64,000 nt of DNA. It comes from Microbacterium kyungheense. GTDB taxonomy: Bacteria; Actinomycetota; Actinomycetes; Actinomycetales; Microbacteriaceae. Positions within the stretch are counted from its first letter, which is position 1, and each line of letters opens with the position of its first letter. The notes beneath the pieces were generated by a model, which saw only the letters and a program-made list of their open reading frames with translations, searched no databases and was not told the DNA's origin. The position numbers were made by a program, and so were the translations under genes. The stretch spans positions 62,001 to 126,000 of the forward strand of contig NZ_VFPE01000006.1 of assembly GCF_006783905.1 (NCBI RefSeq). The letters are read 5' to 3'. This document shows, piece after piece, positions 1 through 8,963 of this stretch.

Positions 1-473
1 CCCTCATCGGCGAGACGCCCGACCTCGCGGCCCGCGCCCGGCTGATCGCCCGCTGGACCGACCGGCTGACCGTGTTCACGAACGGCTCGGAGGCGGTCGA
101 CACCGTCGAGGAGGCCGAGCTCGCGGCCTCGGGGATCGTGGTCGAACGCCGCGCCATCGACGACCTCGAAGGCGACCGCGGGACGGTCGCGGCGGTGCGG
201 CTGGTCGACGGCACGCGGATCGGCATCGAGGGCGGCTTCGTGCGCCCGCAGTGGCATCCTGCTCTCGACTTCCTCACCGGCATCGACCTCGAGCGCGATC
301 CGTTCGGCAACCTCGTGACCGACCGCTCGGGGCGCACGTCGGTCGCGGGGCTGTATTCGGCGGGGGATGCCGCTTCGCCGGGCCCCCAGCAGCTCATCGT
401 CGCGGCGGGCCAGGGCGCCCGCGCCGCAGCGGTGCTCGTGCACGACCTGATCGGCGTGCGCACGGCGCACTGA
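1..473 (+). CDS. NAD(P)/FAD-dependent oxidoreductase, thioredoxin-reductase-like, 3' part
   Basis: The gene enters from beyond the left edge, so only about 157 C-terminal residues are visible; the frame reads LIGETPDLAARARL from base 3. The end carries the FAD-binding C-terminal signature GLYSAGDAASPGPQQLIVAA, in which the conserved GD contacts the flavin, as in thioredoxin-reductase-type pyridine-nucleotide flavoproteins. The preceding stretch (VDGTRIGIEGGFVRPQ) fits the NADPH-domain-to-FAD-domain return. The redox CXXC pair would lie upstream and cannot be checked, so a thioredoxin reductase cannot be told from a CXXC-less flavoprotein of the same fold. It ends six bases before a convergent PadR gene. 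Family assignment is firm; substrate is unknown. Confidence 0.85.
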   Translation, partial: LIGETPDLAARARLIARWTDRLTVFTNGSEAVDTVEEAELAASGIVVERRAIDDLEGDRGTVAAVRLVDGTRIGIEGGFVRPQWHPALDFLTGIDLERDPFGNLVTDRSGRTSVAGLYSAGDAASPGPQQLIVAAGQGARAAAVLVHDLIGVRTAH

Positions 474-479
474 GCGGGC

Positions 480-1130
480 TCAGGCGCCGTCGGGGTGCCC
501 CTGCTCCCACACGTCGCGCCCGGGCGCGAGCATGTCTCGCACCTGCTCGCCGTTGGCGGATGCCGGGGTGACCGTGTCGGGCCAGCCGGCGATCTGCTGC
601 TCGGCCCAGTCCGTCCACGCCAGGATGTGGTCGTAGTGGCCGATCATGAACGTGTTGGCGAGGGCGAACAGGTGCCGGCGCTCCGGGAACGTCCCGCCCG
701 TGGCGCTGATGTACGCGGCGTACCGGGCGAACATCTCGCGGTTGGCCAGTGCGCTCTCGCGCGTGCGCTGCAGGGTCATGCGCAGATCGTCGAGCGATCC
801 CTGGTCGGCGAGCAGCACGCGCACCATGCCCTCGAACTCGACGCTCGGCGGACGCGGCGGTGTGGTGAGCCAAGCCGCGAGCGCCTCGCGCCCCGCGGGC
901 GTGATCGAGTAGATCGTGCGGGCGCGCTTGCCGGTGTGCTCCTGCCGGGTGTCGACGTACTGCAGTTCGGCGAGGCGGTTCAGCACCGCGTACCGGCCGC
1001 GGTCGGCCGAGGGCCACAGTTCCGCGACCCCGCGACCCAGCTGCTCGGCCAGCTGGTAGGCGGACCAGTCATGGGCGGCCAGCAGGCCGAGGCTGAGGTA
1101 TCCCGTCGTCGAGAGCTCGCGGTCGGGCAA
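480..1130 (-). CDS. PadR family transcriptional regulator
   Basis: A 216-residue protein with an N-terminal PadR winged helix (about residues 8-80: GYLSLGLLAAHDWSAYQLAE, then YAVLNRLAELQYV and the wing GKRARTIYSITPAG) and a C-terminal helical region (about 90-190) typical of PadR subfamily 2 dimerisation. These are usually ligand-responsive repressors of exporters or detoxification genes. I chose a TTG start at 1130 because GAGGA lies six bases upstream; a nearby ATG at 1143 is out of frame. A perfect 17-bp palindrome 64 bp upstream of the start is the likely operator, which suggests autorepression and perhaps control of the divergent membrane-protein gene. No obvious pump sits beside it. Confidence 0.9.
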   Translation of the reverse strand: MPDRELSTTGYLSLGLLAAHDWSAYQLAEQLGRGVAELWPSADRGRYAVLNRLAELQYVDTRQEHTGKRARTIYSITPAGREALAAWLTTPPRPPSVEFEGMVRVLLADQGSLDDLRMTLQRTRESALANREMFARYAAYISATGGTFPERRHLFALANTFMIGHYDHILAWTDWAEQQIAGWPDTVTPASANGEQVRDMLAPGRDVWEQGHPDGA

Positions 1131-1193
1131 TGCGTGTCCTCATTCCGTGGGGCGGACAAGAAACAGTAGCGCGCGAACGCCGATTCGACTCTA

Positions 1194-1210
1194 TACTGCA
1201 GATTGCAGTA
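1194..1210. promoter_or_regulatory. Palindromic operator, probable PadR box
   Basis: TACTGCAGATTGCAGTA is a perfect inverted repeat of 7-bp arms around GAT, in the divergent space between padR (start 1130) and the membrane-protein gene (start about 1337). ATACTGCA-type half sites resemble those described for several PadR regulators. Assignment rests on position and symmetry only. Confidence 0.6.
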
Positions 1211-1336
1211 ACTGGCGTGATCGGCCGTGGGGGCCCGGTGTCGCCGCAGCGGCGGGCGTGACTGGGGGCGCCCGCCGCAACATGGATCGTCCGCACGCCG
1301 GCGCCGCTGCCGACCGCGTGAGGCAGGATGGTGTCG

Positions 1337-2200
1337 ATGTCAACGCCGACCGACTCTCCGCACGACGAGCTGCAGTCACTCCGACGGCGCGCCTACGGCC
1401 CCGATGCCGATATCCACGACGACCCCGTCGCGCTGGCCCGCCTGCAGCAGCTCGAGGAGCAGCAGCGCGCAGCAGCGGCGCCCGTCGACGACGAGCCGTC
1501 CTCCTTCGCCGTCTTCGAAGACACCGGCGCGCTCCCACTCGCATCCGACGTGACGCGGGACGACGGGGACGACCCCCGTGCCCGCGAGGCGGAGCCCGCC
1601 GCGACCGGGGACGTGCCGGACGAGCCCCCGGCGCCGCAGGGCGCCACCCTCTCTTCCGTCGAAGGCCCCGGCGAGCAGGGGAGCAGTCGGCCGTGGTGGC
1701 GGCGACGGCGCGTGCTGTGGGCGGGATCGCTCGTGCTCGCCGTGCTGCTGGGCGTCGGGCTGACGCTGTCGGTGCAGTCGATCACCTCGGGCAAGATCGC
1801 GACGCTCGGGGTGGACCGGGACGGCGAATGGCCGACGCAGAGCTTCGGCGACAAGCCGCCGGGCGCTCAGCAGTTCGAGGACTTCCACGGGCTGACGGTC
1901 GTCGGGCTCAGCCAGGGCTTCGGCGGCGGAGTGGACCAGGTGTGCCTGTCGGTGCAGTCGACGCCCAACGGGTCCGGCAACATCGGAGCGTGGGGCTGCG
2001 GCACCGTCGACTTTCCTGCCGCCGCCTCGCTGATCGTCAGCGAGACCGCTCCCCCTGAGCTGCGCGACGCGTTCCCGCTCGGGACGGCGCTGCAGTTCGT
2101 GCTCGACGGGTCCCAGGTCCACGTGTACGCGAAGGCGCCGGGCGTCGGCGGGGCGACGCCGAACACGATGCCGGCATCGTCCGCGCCGACCGACGACTGA
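1337..2200 (+). CDS. Single-pass membrane protein of unknown function
   Basis: A 287-residue protein beginning MSTPTDSPHDELQ. It has an acidic, Ala/Glu/Pro-rich cytoplasmic N-terminal region (about residues 1-115), a basic WWRRRR stop, one hydrophobic helix (about 122-145) and a C-terminal extracellular domain (about 150-287) containing two cysteines that could pair (QVCLSV and WGCGTV). ATG at 1337 is preferred because AGGA lies eight bases upstream; ATG at 1328 is in frame and would add three residues. I recognise no enzymatic motif. A strong hairpin follows immediately. Divergent from padR, it might share the palindromic operator. Confidence 0.75.
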   Translation: MSTPTDSPHDELQSLRRRAYGPDADIHDDPVALARLQQLEEQQRAAAAPVDDEPSSFAVFEDTGALPLASDVTRDDGDDPRAREAEPAATGDVPDEPPAPQGATLSSVEGPGEQGSSRPWWRRRRVLWAGSLVLAVLLGVGLTLSVQSITSGKIATLGVDRDGEWPTQSFGDKPPGAQQFEDFHGLTVVGLSQGFGGGVDQVCLSVQSTPNGSGNIGAWGCGTVDFPAAASLIVSETAPPELRDAFPLGTALQFVLDGSQVHVYAKAPGVGGATPNTMPASSAPTDD

Positions 2201-2206
2201 ACGCGG

Positions 2207-2243
2207 AGCGCCGCCCCGACCCTCGTGAGGTCGGGGCGGCGCT
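2207..2243. terminator. Intrinsic terminator, bidirectional
   Basis: A perfect 15-bp stem (AGCGCCGCCCCGACC) with a seven-base loop lies between the convergent ends of the membrane-protein gene (2200) and the phosphoesterase gene (2264). It could serve both. There is no good U tract, as is usual in this group. Confidence 0.8.
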
Positions 2244-2263
2244 TCTGCGTCAACGGCGCGCGG

Positions 2264-5200
2264 TCACTCGCCGGACGGCGTCGGCGTGCCCGACGGCGAC
2301 GGGGTGCCCGAGGGCGTCGGGCTCGGCGTCGGGACGACCGGGGTCGGCGTCGCGTACGGCGCGAGGTCCGGCGTGACGGCATCCTTCTTCGCACCGCTCG
2401 TGACGAACACGTTCGGCAGCGACGCGGTCCGCCCGCCGCCGGCCGATTCGGCGACCACGAGCCACGCGTACGCCGTGCCCCGCTTCAGACCCGACCACGA
2501 CACCGACGCCACGGCGCCCGAGTCGACCGTCGACGTGCCGACGACCGCGACCGGGTCGTACAGCGCCAGCGAGTCCGTCCGGAACGACGTGGTGCGCGAG
2601 GTCAGGTCGACCGGCAGCACCATGTTGTCGGCGGACGGGTCGTAGCGCATCGCCGGGTCGTGCTCGCCCGCGCCGAAATCGCCGAGGAACGGCGAGTACG
2701 TGTCGACGATCATCTCGCTGCGGTCCACGTCGAACTGCAGCAGGCGCAGATAGCTCGCGCCGAACCGCAGCTGGTCGGTCGGCGCGTAGCCGCCGATGTC
2801 GGTCAGACCGAGATCGGCCGCCGAGACCGTGTAGTTCTGGTAGTCCGCGAGCAGCTCGACCACGCCGTGCGCCACCTGACCCACCTCGGGCTTCACGTTC
2901 GTGCCGACGCCGTGCACGTGGCCGGCGAGCACCAGGAACACGTTGGGGTTGCCCTCGACGACGGTCTTGAACAGCATCGACCCGTCCGGTGCGGCGTACG
3001 GCGCCGCACGACCGTCGCGCTGCGGACTCGCGGCGAGGTAGTCGTGCGACAGCAGGATGCCGTTTCGCTCGGGGTACCGCTTGAAGATCGAGTCGGCCCA
3101 TGCCGCCTCTTCACGCGTCACGCCGTACGACAGACCCACCGACACGAAGTCCAGCCCACCGGCCGAGAACAGCGTGTAGTTGTTCTGGTTGTCGCCCTCG
3201 CGCCACGGGCCGCCGTACTGGGCATTGACCCACTGGTCGTCCAGCGCCGCGTACCGATCCGGTCCGAAGTACTGGTTGTACAGCGCTCCCGGGCCGTCCT
3301 CGGTGCCCGAGCGGTTGTCGTGGTTGCCCGCGATGACCTGGTTGGGCACGCCGGCGGCATCCAGGATCTCCTGCTGACGAGACGACATCTCGAACTCACC
3401 GGTCACCTCGCGCAGCATCGCCGCGTCCGCGGGTGTGCGGATGTTGTTCTCGATGATGTCGCCGGTGTGCGCGACGTACTCGATCTTGCGGTCGTCGGCG
3501 TTCGACGCGATCCATCTCGTGATGTCGCCGTACGCCTTCTCCCAGATGGCGCGCTCGGCCGCTGTCTCCTGCTCGGTGGCGCCCTCCGACAGGTACTGCG
3601 TGTCGGTGAAATGGGCGATCGAGAAGTCGTACGAGGCCGGGTCTGCGAAGCCCTCGGCGCCCGCGTCGATCTCGTCGGCGAAGGGGTCCTCGCCCGTGAT
3701 CATGACGTGCACCTGCTGCCGGTCGATGTACCGCGCGTCGACGATGGCACTCAGCTGCGTGTCGCCATCGAGCGCGCCGCGCGAGCTCGCGAGCACGTCC
3801 CAGGCCGAGGTCTGCAGGTTCCAGGCGCGCAGCGAGACGACGCGGGTCGGGTCGATGACGCCCTCCCAGCGCAGCACGGGGTCGGCGACGCGGCCCTTGA
3901 TCTGCACGTCGAACCGCTGGAATGCGACGTCGGCGCTGGCGGGCGCGTCGAGCGTGCGTCCGTCTCCGGGCGCGAGCGCCTTCGTGCTGCCCACGTTGCC
4001 CTCACCGGCGACCGTGAGCGTCGTCGGCATCTCTGCCGCCGAGCCCTGCCAGCCCCGGTTGGGCGTCAGGATCTCGGCCTGCTGGAACATCGCCGTCACG
4101 TCGCCGCCGTCGGGCTCCGACACCTTCGCCCGCAGCGTCACGCTGCCCGAGACGCCCGTCGTGCCGCCCGCCGGGGCGAGTTCGGCCGGAGCTTCGGGGA
4201 TACCCGCCGAGGTGAACGCGATCTCGCGCGTCGCCGCGTTGCCGAGGGCGTCGGCCGCCTTCACCGCGATGGTGTGCGGCCCCGCGTCGAGGCCCGGGCC
4301 GACCGCCGCACCCAGCGTGATCGGCTCGCCGTCGAGCGTGAGCTCGGGGGTGCCGACGAGGCCGGTCGCGTCGGCGAGCTCGACGTCCAGTGCGACCGCC
4401 TGCGTGATCGTCCCGCCCGCGGCCGGGACGCTGAACGCCACGACCGGCGCAGAGTTGTCGGTGAGCAGGGTGCGAGTCGCGACCTCGCCGGTGGTGGATG
4501 CCGCCGCCACCGCGTGCGCACCGTCGGCGAGCGCGGTGGTGTCGACGTCGGCGCGCAGGCCCTGAGCCGTGGCATCCGTCACGAGGAAGTGCAGATCCAC
4601 CTCGCGGAACAGGTTTATGTTGGAGCCGCACGTGCCGTCGCCGAGCGCGTAGGACGACTTCGCACGCTGCGCGGTCGCGGTGCCCGAGGCGGGGCTGAGC
4701 GTGACGTCCGAGATCGTGAAGTCGTCGCGGTTGCAGCCGGTGGCGGTGGTGCCGGTCACGAACTCGACCGTGTTCCAGCCGGGCAGGAGCCACTCGTTGG
4801 GGATGATGACGTTCGCGCGCTCGCTGACGAAGTCGCCGCCGAGCGTGTAGCGCACGCCGTTGACGTAGAGCAGGTTGGCGAACGTCGCGTCGATGGAGTT
4901 CGAGCCCACGGTGAAGCTCAGCGTCGCCTCGCCCGAGCCGAGGGTCGGCAGCACCGCGACGCCCGGGGCCTCGATGGCCCAGTGCGTCTGGGCGGTACGC
5001 AGCGCCGTCGTGGACGAGCCGCAGTTGCCGTCGCCCATGGCGTAGCTCGCCGCGATGTCGGTGCCCGCGGCGGTGCCGGTGCTGACGGCGAGGCCGAGGT
5101 TCGACAGGGTGAAGTCGTCGAGGTTCGCGCCGCACGTCGAGCTGATGTCGCCCGCGACGATCTCGACCACGTTGTCGCCCGGGACGAGGTAGCGGTTCGG

Positions 5201-6286
5201 CACGGGCACCTCGACGCGCTGGTTGACCCAGTCGCCGAGGATGTCGACCTTGTGCCCGTTCACGAGCAGGTGGTTCTGGTAGCGGTTCTCGATCGAGTTC
5301 GATCCGACGTCGAAGCTGAAGGTCGACGAGCCCGCGCCGAGGCTCTGGGCGGCGGCGGGCTCGGCGCCGTCGATCGTGAGGGATGCCACACCCCCGGCCG
5401 CGGCGGCGGGACGTGCCGCCGACACGGTCTGGGTGCCGTGGGCCAGCGTGCCGTCTTCGGGAGCGACGCCCGGTGCGCCGACGGGCGCGTTGTCGACCGT
5501 CACCGCGTGAGCCACGCGACCACCCGCGGCGGTCGTCGCGACGATCTCGTGCGCGCCGTTCGCGAAGGTCGTGGTGTCGACCTCGGCAGACAGGCCGGGC
5601 GAGGCGAGCGGGTCGCCGAGCACGAAGAACGTGAGCTCAGCGTGCACGATGTCGCCGGCCTGGGTGCCGCAGTCTCCGTCGCCGAACGAGAACGTGAACG
5701 GGTTCTCTTCGCCGTCGGCGACCTCGCCCAGCAGCTCGAGGCCGACGTCGGTGACGACGAAGTCGTCGTAGTTCACGCCGCACGCGGCGTCGGCCGTTCC
5801 GGCGAAGATCTCGACCGTGTTCTCGCCGGTCACCAGCCAGTCGTTCGGCACGGGGATGTCGACGCGCTCCGACACCCACGTGCGGTCCTGGTCGATGCGG
5901 TGGCCGTTCACGACGAGGTCGTTGTGAAAGCTCAGCGCCGCAGAGTTGCTGCCGACCTCGAAGCTCAGGTGCGAGATCCCCGGTGTCGGCGCCGCGCCGA
6001 TCGGCACGCCGTCGATCGTGAGGCTCGACACCGCGTCGCCGGCCGTCGTCGCGTCGGATGCCACCGTCACGGCGCCCTGCAGGTAGACCCCGTCGTCGGG
6101 GGCGAGCGTGGGGGCGGCCGGCGGCGTGGGTGCCGGCCGGTCGGGCGGCGCAGCGGAGGCGGCGGGGGCGGCGACGGTCGACAGCACGAGCGCGCCGGCC
6201 ACGGCCGCCGCGACGGCGAGCGCCCTCCCTCCCCCTCTCGTGTGCTCGGTTCTCTGTTCGCGGGGGCTCTGACCGATCGGCCGCAT
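2264..6286 (-). CDS. Secreted calcineurin-like phosphoesterase with three N-terminal repeats
   Basis: A 1340-residue exported protein. ATG at 6286 gives a basic N-terminus, the hydrophobic stretch ALAVAAAVAGALVLSTVAAP and an ASA-AP signal-peptidase site; sequence upstream of this Met is not coding-like. Residues about 60-560 hold three related units, each with VGSNSxxxxFxNxLxVNG, a RVxxPVPNxxL strand, TVEIxAG and a Cys-containing GDGxCGxx motif. Ig-like segments follow, then a metallophosphatase core at about 880-1200 with FTDTQY, HTGDIIENN, AGNHDNRSG, LLSHDYL and LAGHVHG metal ligands. The tail is a Pro/Thr/Ser-rich spacer with no sortase motif. Likely role: hydrolysis of phosphate esters outside the cell; substrate unknown. 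Confidence 0.88.
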   Translation of the reverse strand: MRPIGQSPREQRTEHTRGGGRALAVAAAVAGALVLSTVAAPAASAAPPDRPAPTPPAAPTLAPDDGVYLQGAVTVASDATTAGDAVSSLTIDGVPIGAAPTPGISHLSFEVGSNSAALSFHNDLVVNGHRIDQDRTWVSERVDIPVPNDWLVTGENTVEIFAGTADAACGVNYDDFVVTDVGLELLGEVADGEENPFTFSFGDGDCGTQAGDIVHAELTFFVLGDPLASPGLSAEVDTTTFANGAHEIVATTAAGGRVAHAVTVDNAPVGAPGVAPEDGTLAHGTQTVSAARPAAAAGGVASLTIDGAEPAAAQSLGAGSSTFSFDVGSNSIENRYQNHLLVNGHKVDILGDWVNQRVEVPVPNRYLVPGDNVVEIVAGDISSTCGANLDDFTLSNLGLAVSTGTAAGTDIAASYAMGDGNCGSSTTALRTAQTHWAIEAPGVAVLPTLGSGEATLSFTVGSNSIDATFANLLYVNGVRYTLGGDFVSERANVIIPNEWLLPGWNTVEFVTGTTATGCNRDDFTISDVTLSPASGTATAQRAKSSYALGDGTCGSNINLFREVDLHFLVTDATAQGLRADVDTTALADGAHAVAAASTTGEVATRTLLTDNSAPVVAFSVPAAGGTITQAVALDVELADATGLVGTPELTLDGEPITLGAAVGPGLDAGPHTIAVKAADALGNAATREIAFTSAGIPEAPAELAPAGGTTGVSGSVTLRAKVSEPDGGDVTAMFQQAEILTPNRGWQGSAAEMPTTLTVAGEGNVGSTKALAPGDGRTLDAPASADVAFQRFDVQIKGRVADPVLRWEGVIDPTRVVSLRAWNLQTSAWDVLASSRGALDGDTQLSAIVDARYIDRQQVHVMITGEDPFADEIDAGAEGFADPASYDFSIAHFTDTQYLSEGATEQETAAERAIWEKAYGDITRWIASNADDRKIEYVAHTGDIIENNIRTPADAAMLREVTGEFEMSSRQQEILDAAGVPNQVIAGNHDNRSGTEDGPGALYNQYFGPDRYAALDDQWVNAQYGGPWREGDNQNNYTLFSAGGLDFVSVGLSYGVTREEAAWADSIFKRYPERNGILLSHDYLAASPQRDGRAAPYAAPDGSMLFKTVVEGNPNVFLVLAGHVHGVGTNVKPEVGQVAHGVVELLADYQNYTVSAADLGLTDIGGYAPTDQLRFGASYLRLLQFDVDRSEMIVDTYSPFLGDFGAGEHDPAMRYDPSADNMVLPVDLTSRTTSFRTDSLALYDPVAVVGTSTVDSGAVASVSWSGLKRGTAYAWLVVAESAGGGRTASLPNVFVTSGAKKDAVTPDLAPYATPTPVVPTPSPTPSGTPSPSGTPTPSGE

Positions 6287-6482
6287 GGGGAGGCGTCCTT
6301 CCTCGTCTTCGATAGGAGGGCGCACGAGCGAGTGGGGAGGCGCGCCCAGGGTCGACTGTGGAGGGGCTATGTGAACGCTATGCGAGCGCGAGGAGTCGTC
6401 CCGGCGTCGCGACGGGAACCGCTCTCCCCCAGGTGGTTCCACCCTCGGAAGTTTGTAGGATCGGACAACAAAAGGAGGCTCC

Positions 6483-7379
6483 ATGTCCGAATGGTCCGAC
6501 GATCTTCTTCCTCCCGGTCGCAGCGCAGCGTCCGTCCGCCGGCTGACGGGCGGGTTCGCCAACCCGGTGTGGCTGTGCACACTGGAGGGCGGAGAGGATG
6601 TCGTCATCAAAGCCTCGGACGAGGACCGCTCCGACATGTTCGCCGCCGAAGCGGCCGGCCTGGACACGCTCTCGCGGATCGGCGGCCTTCCCACTCCTCG
6701 CGTGCTGGCCGTCGGATCGCGCTCGATCGCACTGGAGGCGCTCGCTTCCGACCATCCCGACCACGACGGATTCTGGGCGGCCGCCGGCCGCCTCGTCGCA
6801 CGGATGCACAGCACCACCGCCCACGACCGCTTCGGGTGGGATCACGACGGGTGGCTGGGCCTGCTCCCGCAGCGCAACGGGTGGGACCGCGACGGGCACC
6901 GCTTCTTCGCCGAGAAGCGCGTCCTCCGCTACCTCGACGAACCGCGCGTGGACGACGCTCTCACCGCACGCGACCGAGCCGGCATCGAGCGGCTCTGCAG
7001 CCGCCTGCCCGACCTGGTGCCCGACACGGGTGCCCGCCTCACCCACGGGGACCTCTGGCGCAACAACGTCATCGCGGATCATGCCGGCGGACCGGCGTTC
7101 ATCGACCCCGCCGTCAGCTACATGTGGGCCGAAGTGGACCTCGCCCACATGCTCTGCTCGGGCGGTGTGCCGGACTCCTTCTTCGCCGCGTACGGCGAGC
7201 TCCGCCCGCTGGACCCCGAGTGGCGCACGCATGCCCGCATCCTGAACCTCCGACAGCTGCTCGCGATGCTGGCCGCCGGCATCCCGATCCCGACGATCGT
7301 CGACGCGATCCGCGAGCTTATCGACGCGTACGCGGGCTCACCCGCAGGTCGCCGGAACGCCGCCGCCGACGGGTCCTGA
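6483..7379 (+). CDS. Fructosamine kinase family protein
   Basis: A 298-residue cytoplasmic kinase of the aminoglycoside-phosphotransferase/choline-kinase fold. Diagnostic sequences are the nucleotide-loop region RRLTGGFANPVW, VVIKAS (ATP-lysine), the catalytic HGDLWRNNV at about 194-202 and FIDPAVSYMWAEVDLAHM carrying the metal-binding Asp. The HGDLW plus YMWAEVDLA combination matches ketosamine-3-kinases, which phosphorylate sugar-amine adducts on proteins so that they decompose. ATG at 6483 has a strong AAAGGAGG ribosome site five bases upstream. It stands alone between a divergent phosphoesterase gene and convergent dcd. Confidence 0.85.
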   Translation: MSEWSDDLLPPGRSAASVRRLTGGFANPVWLCTLEGGEDVVIKASDEDRSDMFAAEAAGLDTLSRIGGLPTPRVLAVGSRSIALEALASDHPDHDGFWAAAGRLVARMHSTTAHDRFGWDHDGWLGLLPQRNGWDRDGHRFFAEKRVLRYLDEPRVDDALTARDRAGIERLCSRLPDLVPDTGARLTHGDLWRNNVIADHAGGPAFIDPAVSYMWAEVDLAHMLCSGGVPDSFFAAYGELRPLDPEWRTHARILNLRQLLAMLAAGIPIPTIVDAIRELIDAYAGSPAGRRNAAADGS

Positions 7380-7403
7380 CGTCAGTCCGTGCGGCGATGA
7401 CTT

Positions 7404-8009
7404 TCAGGCGCCGCGGCTGCCGGCATCCAGGATCCCCACGTCGGTGCGGTGGAAGTTCTGGAACGAACGGGATGCCGTCGGGCCGCGCTGACCCTGATAC
7501 CTGTTGCCGTAGGGGCCAGAGCCGTACGGGTTCTCGGCGGGCGAGGTGAGCCGGAAGTAGCAGACCTGGCCGATCTTCATGCCGGGCCACAGCTTGATCG
7601 GCAGCGTCGCGACGTTCGACAGCTCGAGCGTGACGTGCCCGGTGAACCCCGGATCGATGAAGCCGGCAGTGGAGTGCGTGAGCAGACCGAGCCGCCCGAG
7701 CGACGACTTGCCCTCCAGACGCGCGGCGACGTCGTCGGGCAGCGTGATCTGCTCGAACGTCGAGCCCAGCGCGAACTCACCGGGGTGCAGGATGAACGGC
7801 TCGTCAGGGTCGACCTCGATGAGCCGCGTCAGCTCGGGCTGGTCCTCGGCCGGGTCGATGAACGGGTACTTGTGGTTGTCGAACAGCCGGAAGTAGCGGT
7901 CGAGGCGCACATCCACGCTCGACGGCTGCACCATGGCGGGATCCCACGGGTCGAGCCCGATCCGTCCCGCGTCGATCTCGAGCCGGATGTCGCGGTCACT
8001 CAGCAGCAC
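7404..8009 (-). CDS. dcd: Bifunctional dCTP deaminase/dUTP diphosphatase
   Basis: A 201-residue protein of trimeric dUTPase fold that turns dCTP directly into dUMP, supplying dTMP synthesis and keeping uracil out of DNA. The sequence follows the mycobacterial DCD-DUT closely: [49 protein letters not shown], then [12 protein letters not shown] with the catalytic Glu, and the C-terminal [12 protein letters not shown] loop. The length matches the family. GTG at 8009 follows a TAGGCT -10 box by exactly six bases, so the message is probably leaderless. Confidence 0.96.
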   Translation of the reverse strand: MLLSDRDIRLEIDAGRIGLDPWDPAMVQPSSVDVRLDRYFRLFDNHKYPFIDPAEDQPELTRLIEVDPDEPFILHPGEFALGSTFEQITLPDDVAARLEGKSSLGRLGLLTHSTAGFIDPGFTGHVTLELSNVATLPIKLWPGMKIGQVCYFRLTSPAENPYGSGPYGNRYQGQRGPTASRSFQNFHRTDVGILDAGSRGA

Positions 8010-8166
8010 GGGGCCAGCCTATCGGGGCGCGCCGCGCGGGCGTCTCCCGGCGAGCGGGCCGTTGTTGCGCGGGGGACGACTCGCCCACCATCCTGAGGAG
8101 GTCGCTTCCGCAGCAGAAGCGGACGCCTCGGCATGCGCCACTTACCAGCCCACCAGGAGGTCAGTC

Positions 8167-8757
8167 ATGTCCGGTCCGTCGGTGGACGCCGTGCTGTGGG
8201 ATGCCGACGGCGTTCTCCAGCACACTCCCCCGGAGGTGTGGGGACTGGCCACGACGGTGGTCGCGCAGTTCCCGGGCGCGCTGAGGGGCGCCCCGATCGA
8301 TGAGGCCTCCATCCGGCGGGCGGCCGACGCCGTCGGCCTGGGCGACCGCATCGACGACGTCCTCTCCGTCTGGTGGACCTTCGACGTGCTGGCCCCCTCG
8401 CTGGCCACCGTCGCGCAGGTCAGGGCGGCGGGAACGCGGTGCTATCTCGCCACGAATCAGGATGCCTACCGCGCCGCCTGCATGCGAGACAAGGCACCGT
8501 ACGACGACCTCCTCGACGGCGCGTACTACTCGTGCGATGTCGGCGTGGCCAAGCCGGACCCTGCGTTCTTCGTGCACATCGCGACGGATCTGGGCATCGC
8601 GCCCGAGCGGCTGCTCTTTCTCGACGACCAGCCGGCGAACGTGGACGGCGCACGGCGCGCTGGCCTGAATGCGGAGTGCTGGACTCACAGCGAAGGGCTC
8701 CCGAGGCTGCTCGACGTGTTCGAGCGGTACGGGGTCGGGGCTGATAGGGCCCTGTGA
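8167..8757 (+). CDS. HAD-superfamily hydrolase
   Basis: A 196-residue haloacid-dehalogenase-fold protein with all four motifs: DADG near the N-terminus (nucleophile Asp12 and acid/base Asp14), LATN (motif II Thr), the Lys in VAKPDPAFF (motif III) and LFLDDQPANV (motif IV acidic pair). The small cap places it with phosphoglycolate-phosphatase/epoxide-hydrolase-like HADs, probably a phosphatase acting on a small metabolite. ATG at 8167 has CAGGAGG seven bases upstream, so the longer frame from 7933 is not used. Substrate cannot be inferred from the neighbours. Confidence 0.88.
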   Translation: MSGPSVDAVLWDADGVLQHTPPEVWGLATTVVAQFPGALRGAPIDEASIRRAADAVGLGDRIDDVLSVWWTFDVLAPSLATVAQVRAAGTRCYLATNQDAYRAACMRDKAPYDDLLDGAYYSCDVGVAKPDPAFFVHIATDLGIAPERLLFLDDQPANVDGARRAGLNAECWTHSEGLPRLLDVFERYGVGADRAL

Positions 8758-8860
8758 GGCGGACGCGACAGGCCCGCCCGCGCGTCAGCACGGCGTCAGT
8801 CGCGGCAACATCGCGTTCGACACGTATGATGGAGCGCGGCGCAGGATCCTCCGGCGTCTC

Positions 8861-8934
8861 GGGGCTGTAGTTCAATGGCAGAACTTCTGCTTCCCAAGCA
8901 GACAGCGCGGGTTCGATTCCCGTCAGCCCCTCCA
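8861..8934 (+). tRNA. tRNA-Gly, anticodon CCC
   Basis: A cloverleaf of 71 bases plus an encoded CCA. The 7-bp acceptor stem is GGGGCTG with CAGCCCC, the D arm contains TAGTTCAATGGCAGAAC, the anticodon stem TCTGC/GCAGA encloses TTCCCAA (CCC at positions 34-36), and the T arm is GCGGGTTCGATTCCCGT. It reads GGG codons. A clear terminator hairpin follows five bases after the CCA. Confidence 0.97.
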
Positions 8935-8938
8935 GCGG

Positions 8939-8960
8939 AACCCCCTCGAACGAGGGGGTT
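8939..8960 (+). terminator. Terminator of tRNA-Gly
   Basis: AACCCCCTC and GAGGGGGTT form a perfect 9-bp stem around GAAC, followed by TCCTCATT. It directly follows the tRNA and also lies at the 3' end of the convergent gene that stops at 8964. Confidence 0.85.
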
Positions 8961-8963
8961 TCC

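Noticed and set aside
2225..7549. Open frame of 1774 codons on the plus strand
   Set aside because: It is antisense to the phosphoesterase and then overlaps the kinase gene; it is Arg-rich, has no domain and arises because high-GC third positions suppress stops.
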